Shown: positions 9,390 through 17,111 of the stretch, piece after piece
Layout: every line of letters begins with the position of its first letter
Position numbering within the stretch: the first letter of the stretch is position 1
Source of the DNA: Mycolicibacterium bacteremicum
GTDB lineage: Bacteria; Actinomycetota; Actinomycetes; Mycobacteriales; Mycobacteriaceae
Assembly (NCBI RefSeq): GCF_943913955.1
Contig: NZ_CALUAE010000024.1
Span: forward strand, 1-64,000
Direction: 5' to 3'
DNA length: 64,000 nucleotides
Translations under genes and position numbers: made by a program
Notes under the pieces: generated by a model
What the model saw: the letters and a program-made list of their open reading frames with translations, nothing else
Told to the model about the DNA's origin: nothing
Database searches by the model: none

Positions 9390-9545
9390 GGCTCTCCTCG
9401 CTCTCTGTTCGACGGGGGTTGTCAGGACTGCTCTGCGAGCAAGCCTAGTAGTTCGTCACCACCGACGCGGCAGGTCCCGTGATGACATCGCGTGGCATCG
9501 CAGTTCCGTACCGACACCCGCGTTCATACCCCCACGCCCGGCGAA

Positions 9546-9971
9546 TTATTCGGCCGGCGGATCCGGCAGCACCCGCAGGTGGCCGCGGCGGCGACCGTTG
9601 GGCTCGGGACGGCGCACCGGTGGCGCCATCAGCGACCCGCCCGGCATGCCGGTGGTCGGGTCGGAGAATCCGGCGGTGACACCGTTGACCGTGGACGGCA
9701 GGCCCTCGCGCCCCTCGCGGACGGCATCGGCGAGGGCGACCAGATCGTCCTCGTCGGGATGGGCGGGCAGCGGGCCGGCGTGGCGCACCAACTCCCATCC
9801 GCGCGGGGCGGTGATCCGCCCGGCATGCACGACGCACAGGTCCCAGGAATGCGGCTCGGAGACGGTGGCCAGTGGCCCGACGACCGCCGTGGAGTCCGAG
9901 TAGACGAAGGTCAGCGTCGCCACGGCGTAGTGCGGGCACCCGGGCCTGCAGCAGCGACGGGGAACGTTCAC
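9546..9971 (-). CDS. DUF3499 family protein, zinc-ribbon-like (Rv3258c)
   Basis: A 141-residue actinobacterial protein of unknown function. The N-terminal half has a cysteine set CCRPGC (residues 7-12) and SWDLCVVHAGRI that could bind zinc with His residues, followed by a proline- and charge-rich tail ending GHLRVLPDPPAE. It lies 156 bases upstream of pmmA on the same strand and faces the Rv3259-like gene across a 108-base divergent promoter region. Homologue of Rv3258c by place and composition. No function is proposed. Confidence 0.8.
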   Translation of the reverse strand: MNVPRRCCRPGCPHYAVATLTFVYSDSTAVVGPLATVSEPHSWDLCVVHAGRITAPRGWELVRHAGPLPAHPDEDDLVALADAVREGREGLPSTVNGVTAGFSDPTTGMPGGSLMAPPVRRPEPNGRRRGHLRVLPDPPAE

Positions 9972-10038
9972 GCCCCGAAGATTATCGTGCGGGCACCGCT
10001 GGGGGGTCCGGACACGCGCGTGCGGGATCGTCGATCTC

Positions 10039-10072
10039 CAACCGTTACCGGTCGATTATCAACCGTTACCAT
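10039..10072 (+). promoter_or_regulatory. Promoter with two 11-bp direct repeats
   Basis: CAACCGTTACC occurs twice, at 10039-10049 and 10060-10070, exactly 21 bases apart (two helical turns). The second copy overlaps a -10-like TACCAT at 10067-10072, eight bases before the GTG at 10080. This suggests a leaderless transcript and a regulator that binds direct repeats over the core promoter. The binder is unknown. Confidence 0.45.
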
Positions 10073-10079
10073 CTGTCCC

Positions 10080-10544
10080 GTGGCGCAGCGCAACCATCGG
10101 GGATCACGCCGCGGCCGCGGGATGCGTGGCCCGCTGCTGCCGCCGACGGTTCCGGGCTGGCGCAGCCGTGGCGAGCGATTCGACATGGCGGTGCTGGAGG
10201 CCTATGAGCCCATCGAGCGCCGCTGGCACAGCCGGGTGGCAACGCTGGATGTGGCGGTCGACGAGATCCCGCGCATCGCGCCGAAGGATCCCGACAGCGT
10301 GCAGTGGCCGCCGGAGGTCGTCGCGGACGGTCCGATCGCGCTGGCCAGGCTGATCCCGGCCGGGGTGGATGTCCGCGGTAATGCCACGCGGGCGCGAATC
10401 GTATTGTTCCGCAAGCCGATCGAGCGCCGGGCCAAGGATACCGACGAACTCGCCGAGTTGTTGCATGAGGTGCTGGTGGCCCAGGTGGCCACCTATCTGG
10501 GTGTGGACCCCGACGTCATCGACGCACCGGCCGACGACGCCTGA
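10080..10544 (+). CDS. Metallopeptidase-family protein with degenerate zinc motif (Rv3259-like)
   Basis: A 154-residue protein that resembles the small zincin-like family (PF06262 type) found next to whiB2 in mycobacteria. The expected HExxH helix appears as LLHEVLVAQVATYLGVD, so the second metal-binding histidine is replaced and catalysis is doubtful. The N-terminus is basic (RNHRGSRRGRGMRGP). The GTG at 10080 is chosen because a -10-like TACCAT ends eight bases before it; much longer upstream frames have no similarity. It converges on whiB2 with an 11-base gap. Confidence 0.7.
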   Translation: MAQRNHRGSRRGRGMRGPLLPPTVPGWRSRGERFDMAVLEAYEPIERRWHSRVATLDVAVDEIPRIAPKDPDSVQWPPEVVADGPIALARLIPAGVDVRGNATRARIVLFRKPIERRAKDTDELAELLHEVLVAQVATYLGVDPDVIDAPADDA

Positions 10545-10555
10545 CGCGTCCGGAC

Positions 10556-10948
10556 CTAGATGATGCCGCGCTTGAGGCGACGGCGTTCGCGCTCGGACAG
10601 ACCGCCCCAGATGCCGAAGCGCTCGTCATTGGCCAGCGCGTACTCCAGGCAGCGATCCCGTACCTCGCAGCCCTGGCAGATGCGCTTGGCCTCGCGGGTG
10701 GAGCCGCCCTTCTCGGGGAAGAACGCCTCGGGATCGGTTTGCGCGCACAAGCCGCGCTCCTGCCACTGATCGTCGTCGTCGGACGGCGCGCCGAGTTCGG
10801 TGCGCTCGGGCACCAGACTCAGCTGCGGGCGTGCGATCACTTCGTTCGATTCCGGACCGGTAGTGGTGTGCGGTGCACTGCCCACTGAACCGAGCATCCG
10901 GTTGTCGAACCGGAGCACGCGGTCGAGATCGACCTGCTCAAAAGACAT
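10556..10948 (-). CDS. whiB2: WhiB-family iron-sulphur regulator WhiB2/WhmD
   Basis: A 130-residue WhiB protein. Four cysteines that bind a [4Fe-4S] cluster are at 68, 91, 94 and 100 (C-x22-C-x2-C-x5-C), followed by the GIWGG turn at 112-116 and a basic DNA-binding tail SERERRRLKRGII. WhiB2 is essential for septation and cell division in mycobacteria (WhmD in M. smegmatis). The ATG at 10948 has an excellent ribosome site GAGGAGG six bases upstream, which decides the start over a Met five codons earlier. The 60-residue N-terminal extension is longer than in M. tuberculosis but like WhmD. Confidence 0.95.
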   Translation of the reverse strand: MSFEQVDLDRVLRFDNRMLGSVGSAPHTTTGPESNEVIARPQLSLVPERTELGAPSDDDDQWQERGLCAQTDPEAFFPEKGGSTREAKRICQGCEVRDRCLEYALANDERFGIWGGLSERERRRLKRGII

Positions 10949-11285
10949 GTTCCGCCTCCTCACCTACTTGATGTTCCCCACGGGTGGGACTCATGCTGGA
11001 CGATGAAATCCGAACCCCACCAGCACTACCCCAGCTATCACTATTGTGATGTCCGGCCATCTCATTCGAACGTCTGATCGAATCTCGGTCTGCGCCACCG
11101 GAACCGGCGGCGAACCACGAAATGACACTGATGTGATTAGACACTTGTTAGCTGTCCCGGTCAAGCGGAATGGCCAGTTTTCATACCATCCCGTGACATA
11201 GATCCGGCGTGTCCGTTCTCCGGCGTGTTCGCCACACCCCGGGTGGCGACGACGAGGGATGCGCCAGGGCCTAGGGTCTGAGGGC
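10949..11285. other. whiB2 / fbiA divergent intergenic region
   Basis: This 337-base stretch contains no convincing gene. It is AT-richer than its surroundings, consistent with a long regulated promoter for whiB2. Symmetric elements seen are ATCAC-TATT-GTGAT (11037-11050) and TCGAAC-GTCT-GATCGA (11066-11081). The latter is one base away from the mycobacterial LexA palindrome TCGAAC-N4-GTTCGA. The fbiA GTG at 11286 has no strong ribosome site. Confidence 0.5.
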
Positions 11286-12284
11286 GTGAAGGTCACCGTT
11301 CTGGTCGGCGGCGTGGGTGGCGCCCGGTTCCTGCTCGGGGTCCAGCACCTGTTGGGGCTGGGCCAGTTTGCCGACCCCTCCCGAGGTGCCGACGGCACGG
11401 GCGAACACGAACTGACCGCGGTGGTCAACGTCGGTGACGACGCCTGGATGTTCGGCGTCCGCATCTGCCCCGACCTGGACACCTGCATGTACACCCTGGG
11501 CGGCGGTATCGACCCCGAACGGGGCTGGGGCCACCGCGACGAAACCTGGAACGCCAAGTCCGAACTGGCCGCCTACGGTGTGCAGCCGGACTGGTTCGGC
11601 CTGGGCGACCGGGATCTGGCCACCCACCTGGTCCGCACCCAGATGCTGCGCGCGGGATACCCGCTGTCCCAGGTGACCGAGGCCCTGTGCGCGCGTTGGT
11701 CGCCGGGCGCCCGGTTGCTGCCGGCCAGCGACGACCGCAGCGAGACCCACGTCGTGGTCACCGATCCCGATGGGGAACGCAAGGCGATCCACTTCCAGGA
11801 GTGGTGGGTGCGCTATCGCGCCAAGATCGAGACGCACAGTTTCGCATTCGTCGGATCCGACAAGGCCACGGCCGCACCGGGTGTGGCGGATGCGATCACC
11901 GGCGCGGATGTGGTGTTGATCGCACCGTCGAATCCGGTCGTCAGCATCGGCTCCATCCTGACCGTCGGCGGTATCCGGGCCGCCCTGCGGTCCGCCGCGG
12001 CGCCGGTCATCGGCTACTCCCCCATCATCGCCGGAAAGCCATTGCGCGGCATGGCCGATGAGTGCCTGTCCGTGATCGGCGTCGAATCCTCCTCGGAGGC
12101 CGTGGGCCGGCACTACGGCGCCCGCAGCGGTGTCGGCATCCTCGATGCCTGGTTGATCGACGAGGGCGACAGCGCCCAGATCGACGGCGTCACCGTCGCG
12201 CAGGCCCCGCTGCTGATGTCCGAGCCGGCGGTCACCGCCGAGATGGTGCGGGCCGGACTGCAGCTGGCGGGACTGTCGCTGTGA
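11286..12284 (+). CDS. fbiA: F420 biosynthesis phosphotransferase FbiA (CofD)
   Basis: A 332-residue CofD-family enzyme that joins the activated phospho-enolpyruvate/lactyl guanosine nucleotide to the deazaflavin Fo, giving dehydro-F420-0 or F420-0. The N-terminal nucleotide-binding turn VTVLVGGVGGARFLLG and later motifs VVNVGDDAWMFGVRICPDLDT, GWGHRDETW and IAPSNPVVSIGSIL are family hallmarks. The GTG at 11286 gives nearly the length of Rv3261 (331). fbiB starts on its stop codon (GTGA overlap). F420 serves as hydride carrier in mycobacterial redox and nitroimidazole activation. Confidence 0.96.
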   Translation: MKVTVLVGGVGGARFLLGVQHLLGLGQFADPSRGADGTGEHELTAVVNVGDDAWMFGVRICPDLDTCMYTLGGGIDPERGWGHRDETWNAKSELAAYGVQPDWFGLGDRDLATHLVRTQMLRAGYPLSQVTEALCARWSPGARLLPASDDRSETHVVVTDPDGERKAIHFQEWWVRYRAKIETHSFAFVGSDKATAAPGVADAITGADVVLIAPSNPVVSIGSILTVGGIRAALRSAAAPVIGYSPIIAGKPLRGMADECLSVIGVESSSEAVGRHYGARSGVGILDAWLIDEGDSAQIDGVTVAQAPLLMSEPAVTAEMVRAGLQLAGLSL

Positions 12285-13624
12285 GCACCGAGCACGGCAG
12301 TTCGGCGGCGTGCGAGATCATCCCGGTCACCGGCCTGCCCGAGTTCCGGCCCGGTGACGACGTCGCCGCCGCCATCGCCGCGGCCGCCGACTGGTTGCGC
12401 GATGACGACGTGGTGGTGATCACCAGCAAGGTGCTGTCCAAGGCCGAGGGGCGCATCGTCAGCGCCCCCACCGATCCCGAGCAGCGGGACATCCTGCGGC
12501 GCAAGCTGATCGACGACGAGGCCGTCCGGGTGCTGGCCCGCAAGGGCAAGACGCTGATCACCGAGAACGCCATCGGGCTGGTGCAGGCGGCGGCCGGGGT
12601 GGACGGCTCCAACGTCGATGCCGCCGAACTGGCGCTGCTGCCGGTGGATCCCGACGGCAGCGCCGCGGCGCTGCGCGATGCGCTGGCCCGGCGACTCGGC
12701 GTGCGGGTGGGCATCGTCATCACCGACACGATGGGACGCGCCTGGCGCAACGGGCAGACCGATGTCGCCATCGGCGCGGCCGGCCTGCGGGTGCTGCACG
12801 GCTACGCCGGCGCCCAGGACGTACACGGCAACGAACTGGTGGTGACCGAGATCGCGGTGGCCGACGAGCTCGCCGCCGCGGCCGATCTGGTCAAGGGCAA
12901 GCTCACCGGCATCCCGGTCGCGGTGGTGCGCGGGCTGACCCTGCACGACGACGGCTCCAACGGGCGCACCCTGGTGCGCGGCGGCGAGGACGACCTGTTC
13001 TGGCTCGGCACCGCCGAGGCGATCGAGATGGGTCGCCGGCAGGCACAGCTGCTGCGCCGATCGGTGCGCCGGTTCGGCGCGGATCCGGTGCCGGAAGAAC
13101 TGATCACCGAGGCGGTGGCCGAGGCGCTCACCGCGCCGGCGCCGCACCACACCCGGCCGGTGCGGTTCGTGTGGGTGCGCGACGGCGACACCCGGGTCCG
13201 GCTACTGGACGCGCTGCGGCGGCGCTGGGAGCAGGACCTGATCGGCGACGGCCGCTCCCCCGAGGCCGCCGCGCGGCGTACCGAACGCGGCAGACTGCTC
13301 TACGACGCACCCGAACTCGTCATCCCGTTCATGGTGCCCGACGGCGCGCACGACTATCCGGACCAGGAACGCACCGCGGCCGAGCACACCATGTTCACCG
13401 TCGCCGCCGGCGCGGCCGTGCAGGCGCTGCTGGTGGCACTGGCGGTGCGCGAGGTCGGCAGCTGCTGGGTGGGTTCGACCATCTTCGCCCCCGATATCGT
13501 GCGCGCCGAGCTCGATTTGGCCGCCGACTGGGAACCGTTGGGCGCCATCGCGATCGGCTATCCCGACCAACCCCAGGATGTTCGCGCACCGGTGCCGGTC
13601 GACGGACTGCTGCACCACCGATGA
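12281..13624 (+). CDS. fbiB: F420 gamma-glutamyl ligase / FMN-binding reductase FbiB
   Basis: A 447-residue two-domain protein. The N-terminal CofE-like domain (residues about 1-240) adds gamma-linked glutamates to F420-0, with motifs VVVITSKVLSKAEGR, ITDTMGRAWRNGQTDVAIG and LTGIPVAVVRGL. The C-terminal nitroreductase-fold domain (about 255-447) binds FMN and reduces dehydro-F420-0, as known for mycobacterial FbiB. The GTG at 12281 overlaps the fbiA stop by four bases. The nudix gene in turn overlaps its own stop, so the three form a tight operon. Confidence 0.95.
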   Translation: MSTEHGSSAACEIIPVTGLPEFRPGDDVAAAIAAAADWLRDDDVVVITSKVLSKAEGRIVSAPTDPEQRDILRRKLIDDEAVRVLARKGKTLITENAIGLVQAAAGVDGSNVDAAELALLPVDPDGSAAALRDALARRLGVRVGIVITDTMGRAWRNGQTDVAIGAAGLRVLHGYAGAQDVHGNELVVTEIAVADELAAAADLVKGKLTGIPVAVVRGLTLHDDGSNGRTLVRGGEDDLFWLGTAEAIEMGRRQAQLLRRSVRRFGADPVPEELITEAVAEALTAPAPHHTRPVRFVWVRDGDTRVRLLDALRRRWEQDLIGDGRSPEAAARRTERGRLLYDAPELVIPFMVPDGAHDYPDQERTAAEHTMFTVAAGAAVQALLVALAVREVGSCWVGSTIFAPDIVRAELDLAADWEPLGAIAIGYPDQPQDVRAPVPVDGLLHHR

Positions 13625-14208
13625 CCCTGCACACCTCGGTGGTCGACCTGCTGACCCGTTGGCAGACCCCCGATCCCGGACAGGACGCGCTACGCCACGC
13701 CGTGCTGGCCTTCGTCCTGGCCCGCCCCGATGCCTGCCGGCGATCCTGCGAGCCCGGCCACATCACCGCCTCGGCGTTGGTGCTCGACCACACCGGTACC
13801 CAGGCGCTGCTGACCCTGCACCCACGGGTCGGACGCTGGCTGCAACTCGGCGGTCATTGCGAGCAGACCGATCCCGACATCCTGGCCGCGGCCCGGCGCG
13901 AGGCCGACGAGGAATCCGGGATCAGCGGACTGCGCATCGACCCCGAACTCGTTGCGATACATGTACATCCGCTGACCTGCTCGCTGGGGGCGCCGACCCG
14001 CCATCTCGATCTGCAGTTCCTGGTGCACGCCCCGGCCGGTGCCGAGATCACCCGCAGCGAGGAATCACTGGACCTGCGCTGGTGGCCGCTGACGGCGATG
14101 CCGCCGGGCGACCCGTCCCTGGACGCGCTGGCCCGGGCCGCGCAACGCCGGGTCGCCGAGACGACGGGTTCTGGCGCAGATTCCGCGCAATCACACCAGA
14201 AACCGTAG
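13621..14208 (+). CDS. NUDIX hydrolase
   Basis: A 195-residue nudix pyrophosphohydrolase. The nudix box is recognisable as GGHCEQTDPDILAAAR followed by READEESGI, with a one-residue irregularity before the READEE core, so substrate and metal use may be unusual. The ATG at 13621 overlaps the fbiB stop (ATGA), linking it to the F420 operon. At this position M. tuberculosis has a DNA methylase gene (Rv3263) instead, from memory. A house-cleaning or F420-precursor role is conceivable, but only from context. Confidence 0.8.
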   Translation: MTLHTSVVDLLTRWQTPDPGQDALRHAVLAFVLARPDACRRSCEPGHITASALVLDHTGTQALLTLHPRVGRWLQLGGHCEQTDPDILAAARREADEESGISGLRIDPELVAIHVHPLTCSLGAPTRHLDLQFLVHAPAGAEITRSEESLDLRWWPLTAMPPGDPSLDALARAAQRRVAETTGSGADSAQSHQKP

Positions 14209-14248
14209 TGTCGGCGACACTCCGTCGGATCGGGCCGGCGACGCCGCG

Positions 14249-15328
14249 TCAGACGTCGGTGGAGTACCGGATCCCGCCGTCGGGGATGGTGATCCCCGGC
14301 CACACCCGCGCCCCGCGCAGCAGCTCGCAGCGGGCGCCGATATCGGCACCGTCACCGATCACCCCGTCGCGGATCAGCGCACGCGGGCCGATGCGGGCGC
14401 CGAACCCGATGATGGAACGCTCGATCACCGCGCCGGCCTCGACCCGCACGCCGTCGAAGATCACCGCTCCGTCCAGCCGGGCCCCGGCACCGATCTCGGC
14501 GCCGCGGCCGATCACCGTGCCACCCAGCAGCAGCGCACCGGGCGAGACCGCCGCCCCGTCGTGGATCAGGAACTCGCCGCGCTGATGGTTGAGCGCCGGT
14601 GACGGCGCGATACCACGCACCAGGTCCGCCGAACCGCGCACGAAGTCGTCCGGCGTGCCCATGTCGCGCCAGTAGCTGGAGTCGACGTAGCCGCACACCT
14701 TGCGGTCCTCGGCCAGCAGCGTCGGGAACACCTCGCGCTCGACCGACAGCGCACGGCCCTTGGGGATCTCGTCGATGACCTCGCGCCGGAACACGTAGCA
14801 GCCGGCGTTGATCTGGTCGGTCGGCGGATCCTGGGTCTTCTCCAGGAACGCGGTCACCCGCTGGTTGTCGTCGGTGGGCACGCAGCCGAAGGCGCGCGGA
14901 TCGCTGACCCGCACCAGGTGCAGGGTGACATCGGCGTTGTGCTCGGCATGGCAGTTCAGCAGGGCGCCCAGGTCGGCACCGGAGAGCACGTCGCCGTTGA
15001 AGACCAGCGCGGTGTCGTGCCGGAGCTTGCCCGCCACGTTGGCGATACCGCCACCGGTGCCCAGCGCCTCCTCCTCGACCACGTACTCGATCTCCAGGCC
15101 GAGCTTGGACCCGTCACCGAAGGTCGCCTCGAACACCTCGGCCTTGTAGGAGGTGCCCAGCACCACATGCCGGATGCCCGCGGCGGCGATCCGGGACAGC
15201 AAATGCGTCAGGAACGGCAGACCGGCGGTCGGCAACATCGGTTTGGGCGCCGACAACGTCAGCGGCCGCAACCGGGTGCCCTGGCCGCCGACCAGGATGA
15301 CGGCATCGACCTCTGCGGGATTCACCAT
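14249..15328 (-). CDS. manB: Mannose-1-phosphate guanylyltransferase
   Basis: A 359-residue nucleotidyltransferase making GDP-mannose from mannose-1-phosphate and GTP. The signature GGQGTRLRPLTLSAPKPMLP is at residues 14-33, and a C-terminal left-handed beta-helix of hexapeptide repeats (about 260-359) is evident. It corresponds to Rv3264c, called manB or rmlA2 in different annotations. It is the last gene of the minus-strand run glycoside hydrolase-rmlD-wbbL-manB, three bases after wbbL. GDP-mannose feeds polyprenyl-phosphomannose and hence mannan and lipomannan synthesis. Confidence 0.93.
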   Translation of the reverse strand: MVNPAEVDAVILVGGQGTRLRPLTLSAPKPMLPTAGLPFLTHLLSRIAAAGIRHVVLGTSYKAEVFEATFGDGSKLGLEIEYVVEEEALGTGGGIANVAGKLRHDTALVFNGDVLSGADLGALLNCHAEHNADVTLHLVRVSDPRAFGCVPTDDNQRVTAFLEKTQDPPTDQINAGCYVFRREVIDEIPKGRALSVEREVFPTLLAEDRKVCGYVDSSYWRDMGTPDDFVRGSADLVRGIAPSPALNHQRGEFLIHDGAAVSPGALLLGGTVIGRGAEIGAGARLDGAVIFDGVRVEAGAVIERSIIGFGARIGPRALIRDGVIGDGADIGARCELLRGARVWPGITIPDGGIRYSTDV

Positions 15329-15331
15329 TGC

Positions 15332-16207
15332 TCAGTGCCGTCCTTTCGCCTGCTTACGTCGAGAGTTCCGGACCACCAGACCGGCACGGGTGGCCAGCGC
15401 ACCGCGGATGGTCCACCGCAGCGGTGCCTGCCACCAGCGCGGATGCCGGTCAGCCAGAAAAGTGTAGGTGCTGCGGTGGTGTGCCGCCAGGTTCCGCGCC
15501 GGATCGCGACCGGTGGAATGTCCCTTTGCGTGCAGGATCTCGGCAGTGGGCACGTAGACATTGGTGAAACCGGCCCGGGTCAGCCGGTCGCCGAGGTCGA
15601 CGTCCTCCATGTACATGAAGTAGCGCTCGTCGAAGCCGCCGATCCGAGCGAACGCCTCGCGGCGCATCAGCAGGCAGGCCCCGGACAGCCACCCGACGAC
15701 GCGCTCACTGGGGGCGAGGCGCTCCTGGCGGTAGGCGGCCGTCCACGGGTTGGACTTCCAGACCGGACCGACGACGGCGTGCATCCCGCCGCGGATCAGG
15801 CTGGGCTGGTGGCGTGCCGAGGGATACACGGTGCCGTCGGGATCGCGGATCAGCGGACCGAGTGCGCCGGCCCCGGGACTGCGCTGCGCCGCGGCGAGCA
15901 GTTCGTCGATGCTGCCCGGTCCCCAGACCACATCGGGATTGGCGATGATGAACCATTCGCCCTCGCCCACGGCGGATTCGACGGCCCGGTTGACGGCCGT
16001 GCCGTAGCCGAGGTTGCCCCCGGTGCGCAGCAGGGTGGCGTTCGGGTAGCGCTGCTCGGCCGCCTCCGGCGCGCCGTCGGTCGAGCCGTTGTCGGCCATG
16101 ATGACCGTCACCGGACGGTCGGTGGCATGGGCGAGCGAGGCGAGGAAGCGATCCAGATGCGGACCCGGCGAGTAGGTCACCGTCACAACCGTGAGTTCGT
16201 CAGTCAC
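15332..16207 (-). CDS. wbbL: Rhamnosyltransferase of the arabinogalactan linker unit
   Basis: A 291-residue GT2-family enzyme that adds L-rhamnose from dTDP-rhamnose to decaprenyl-diphospho-GlcNAc, forming the linker that anchors arabinogalactan to peptidoglycan. Visible motifs are VVTVTYSPGPHLDRFL at the start, ADNGSTDG, the metal site ANPDV and GFDERYFMYMEDVDLGDRL. The GTG at 16207 (VTDELTVV) aligns with the M. tuberculosis WbbL start; longer frames add unrelated residues. It sits between rmlD and manB, as Rv3265c does. Length agrees with the family, minus a short insertion found in M. tuberculosis. Confidence 0.95.
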   Translation of the reverse strand: MTDELTVVTVTYSPGPHLDRFLASLAHATDRPVTVIMADNGSTDGAPEAAEQRYPNATLLRTGGNLGYGTAVNRAVESAVGEGEWFIIANPDVVWGPGSIDELLAAAQRSPGAGALGPLIRDPDGTVYPSARHQPSLIRGGMHAVVGPVWKSNPWTAAYRQERLAPSERVVGWLSGACLLMRREAFARIGGFDERYFMYMEDVDLGDRLTRAGFTNVYVPTAEILHAKGHSTGRDPARNLAAHHRSTYTFLADRHPRWWQAPLRWTIRGALATRAGLVVRNSRRKQAKGRH

Positions 16208-16251
16208 TCTGCCCAGCCAGTTCGTCGCGCACGCACCGTAGATAACCGTCT

Positions 16252-17106
16252 CTATCGCAGCGCCGTCAAGGCGGCGGCCAGGCCGTCCTGCCAAGACCGC
16301 ATCGGGGTGTGGGCAGCGTCATACCCGGTGGTGGACAGCGCCGAATACACCGGTCGCGGGGCGGGGCGGGGATGCTCGGCGGTGCTCACCGGCCGGACCC
16401 GCTGCGGATCGGCGCCGATCCCGGCGAACACCGCCCGGGCCAGTTCGTAGCGGCTGGCGGGACCGCTGTTGGCCACATGCCACACCGGTTGCGGCGCCGG
16501 GTCGTCGGCCAGCGTCAGCACGGCCTCGACCAGATCCGCGACATAGGTCGGGGATCCGGTCTGGTCGGCGACGACGTCCACGGTGTCGCGTTCGGTGGCC
16601 AGCCTGCGCATGGTGCCCACGAAATCGGTACCGGTCCCGGTGTAGACCCACGCGGTGCGCACCACCTGAGCGCTCGGCAGGGCGGCATGCACGGCACGCT
16701 CCCCGGCCAGCTTGCTGGCGCCGTAGACACTGAGCGGGCCGACCGGGTCATCGACGTCATACGGTCGGGGCACTCCGGTGAACCGGCCGCTGAACACATA
16801 GTCGGTGGAGATGTGGATCAACCGGGCACCGGCGGCCGCGCAGGCGTGCGCGACGTTGCCGGCGCCGGTGGCGTTGACCGCGAACGCCCGCGGTTCGTCG
16901 GCCTCGGCGACGTCGACGGCGGTCAGCGCCGCGCAGTTGACGACGATATCGCCGGCGCCGAGCACGTCACGACCGGCGGCGGGGTCGGTGATGTCCCACT
17001 GCGCGGAGGTCAGGGCGAGCAGATCGCGCCCCCGGCCGGTGAGCACACCGGCCAGGAAGCGTCCGACCTGTCCGCCCGCTCCGGTGATGACGATGCGGGC
17101 GGGCAC
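16252..17106 (-). CDS. rmlD: dTDP-4-dehydrorhamnose reductase
   Basis: A 284-residue short-chain-type reductase for the last step of dTDP-L-rhamnose synthesis. The Rossmann turn is ITGAGGQVGRFL, the catalytic YxxxK is YGASK preceded by STDYVFSG, and GSPTYVADL is the family's C-terminal signature. The product is the donor for WbbL, the next gene. It starts five bases after the stop of the glycoside hydrolase gene, so it is probably co-transcribed. Homologue of Rv3266c. Confidence 0.96.
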   Translation of the reverse strand: MPARIVITGAGGQVGRFLAGVLTGRGRDLLALTSAQWDITDPAAGRDVLGAGDIVVNCAALTAVDVAEADEPRAFAVNATGAGNVAHACAAAGARLIHISTDYVFSGRFTGVPRPYDVDDPVGPLSVYGASKLAGERAVHAALPSAQVVRTAWVYTGTGTDFVGTMRRLATERDTVDVVADQTGSPTYVADLVEAVLTLADDPAPQPVWHVANSGPASRYELARAVFAGIGADPQRVRPVSTAEHPRPAPRPVYSALSTTGYDAAHTPMRSWQDGLAAALTALR

Positions 17107-17111
17107 GACCG

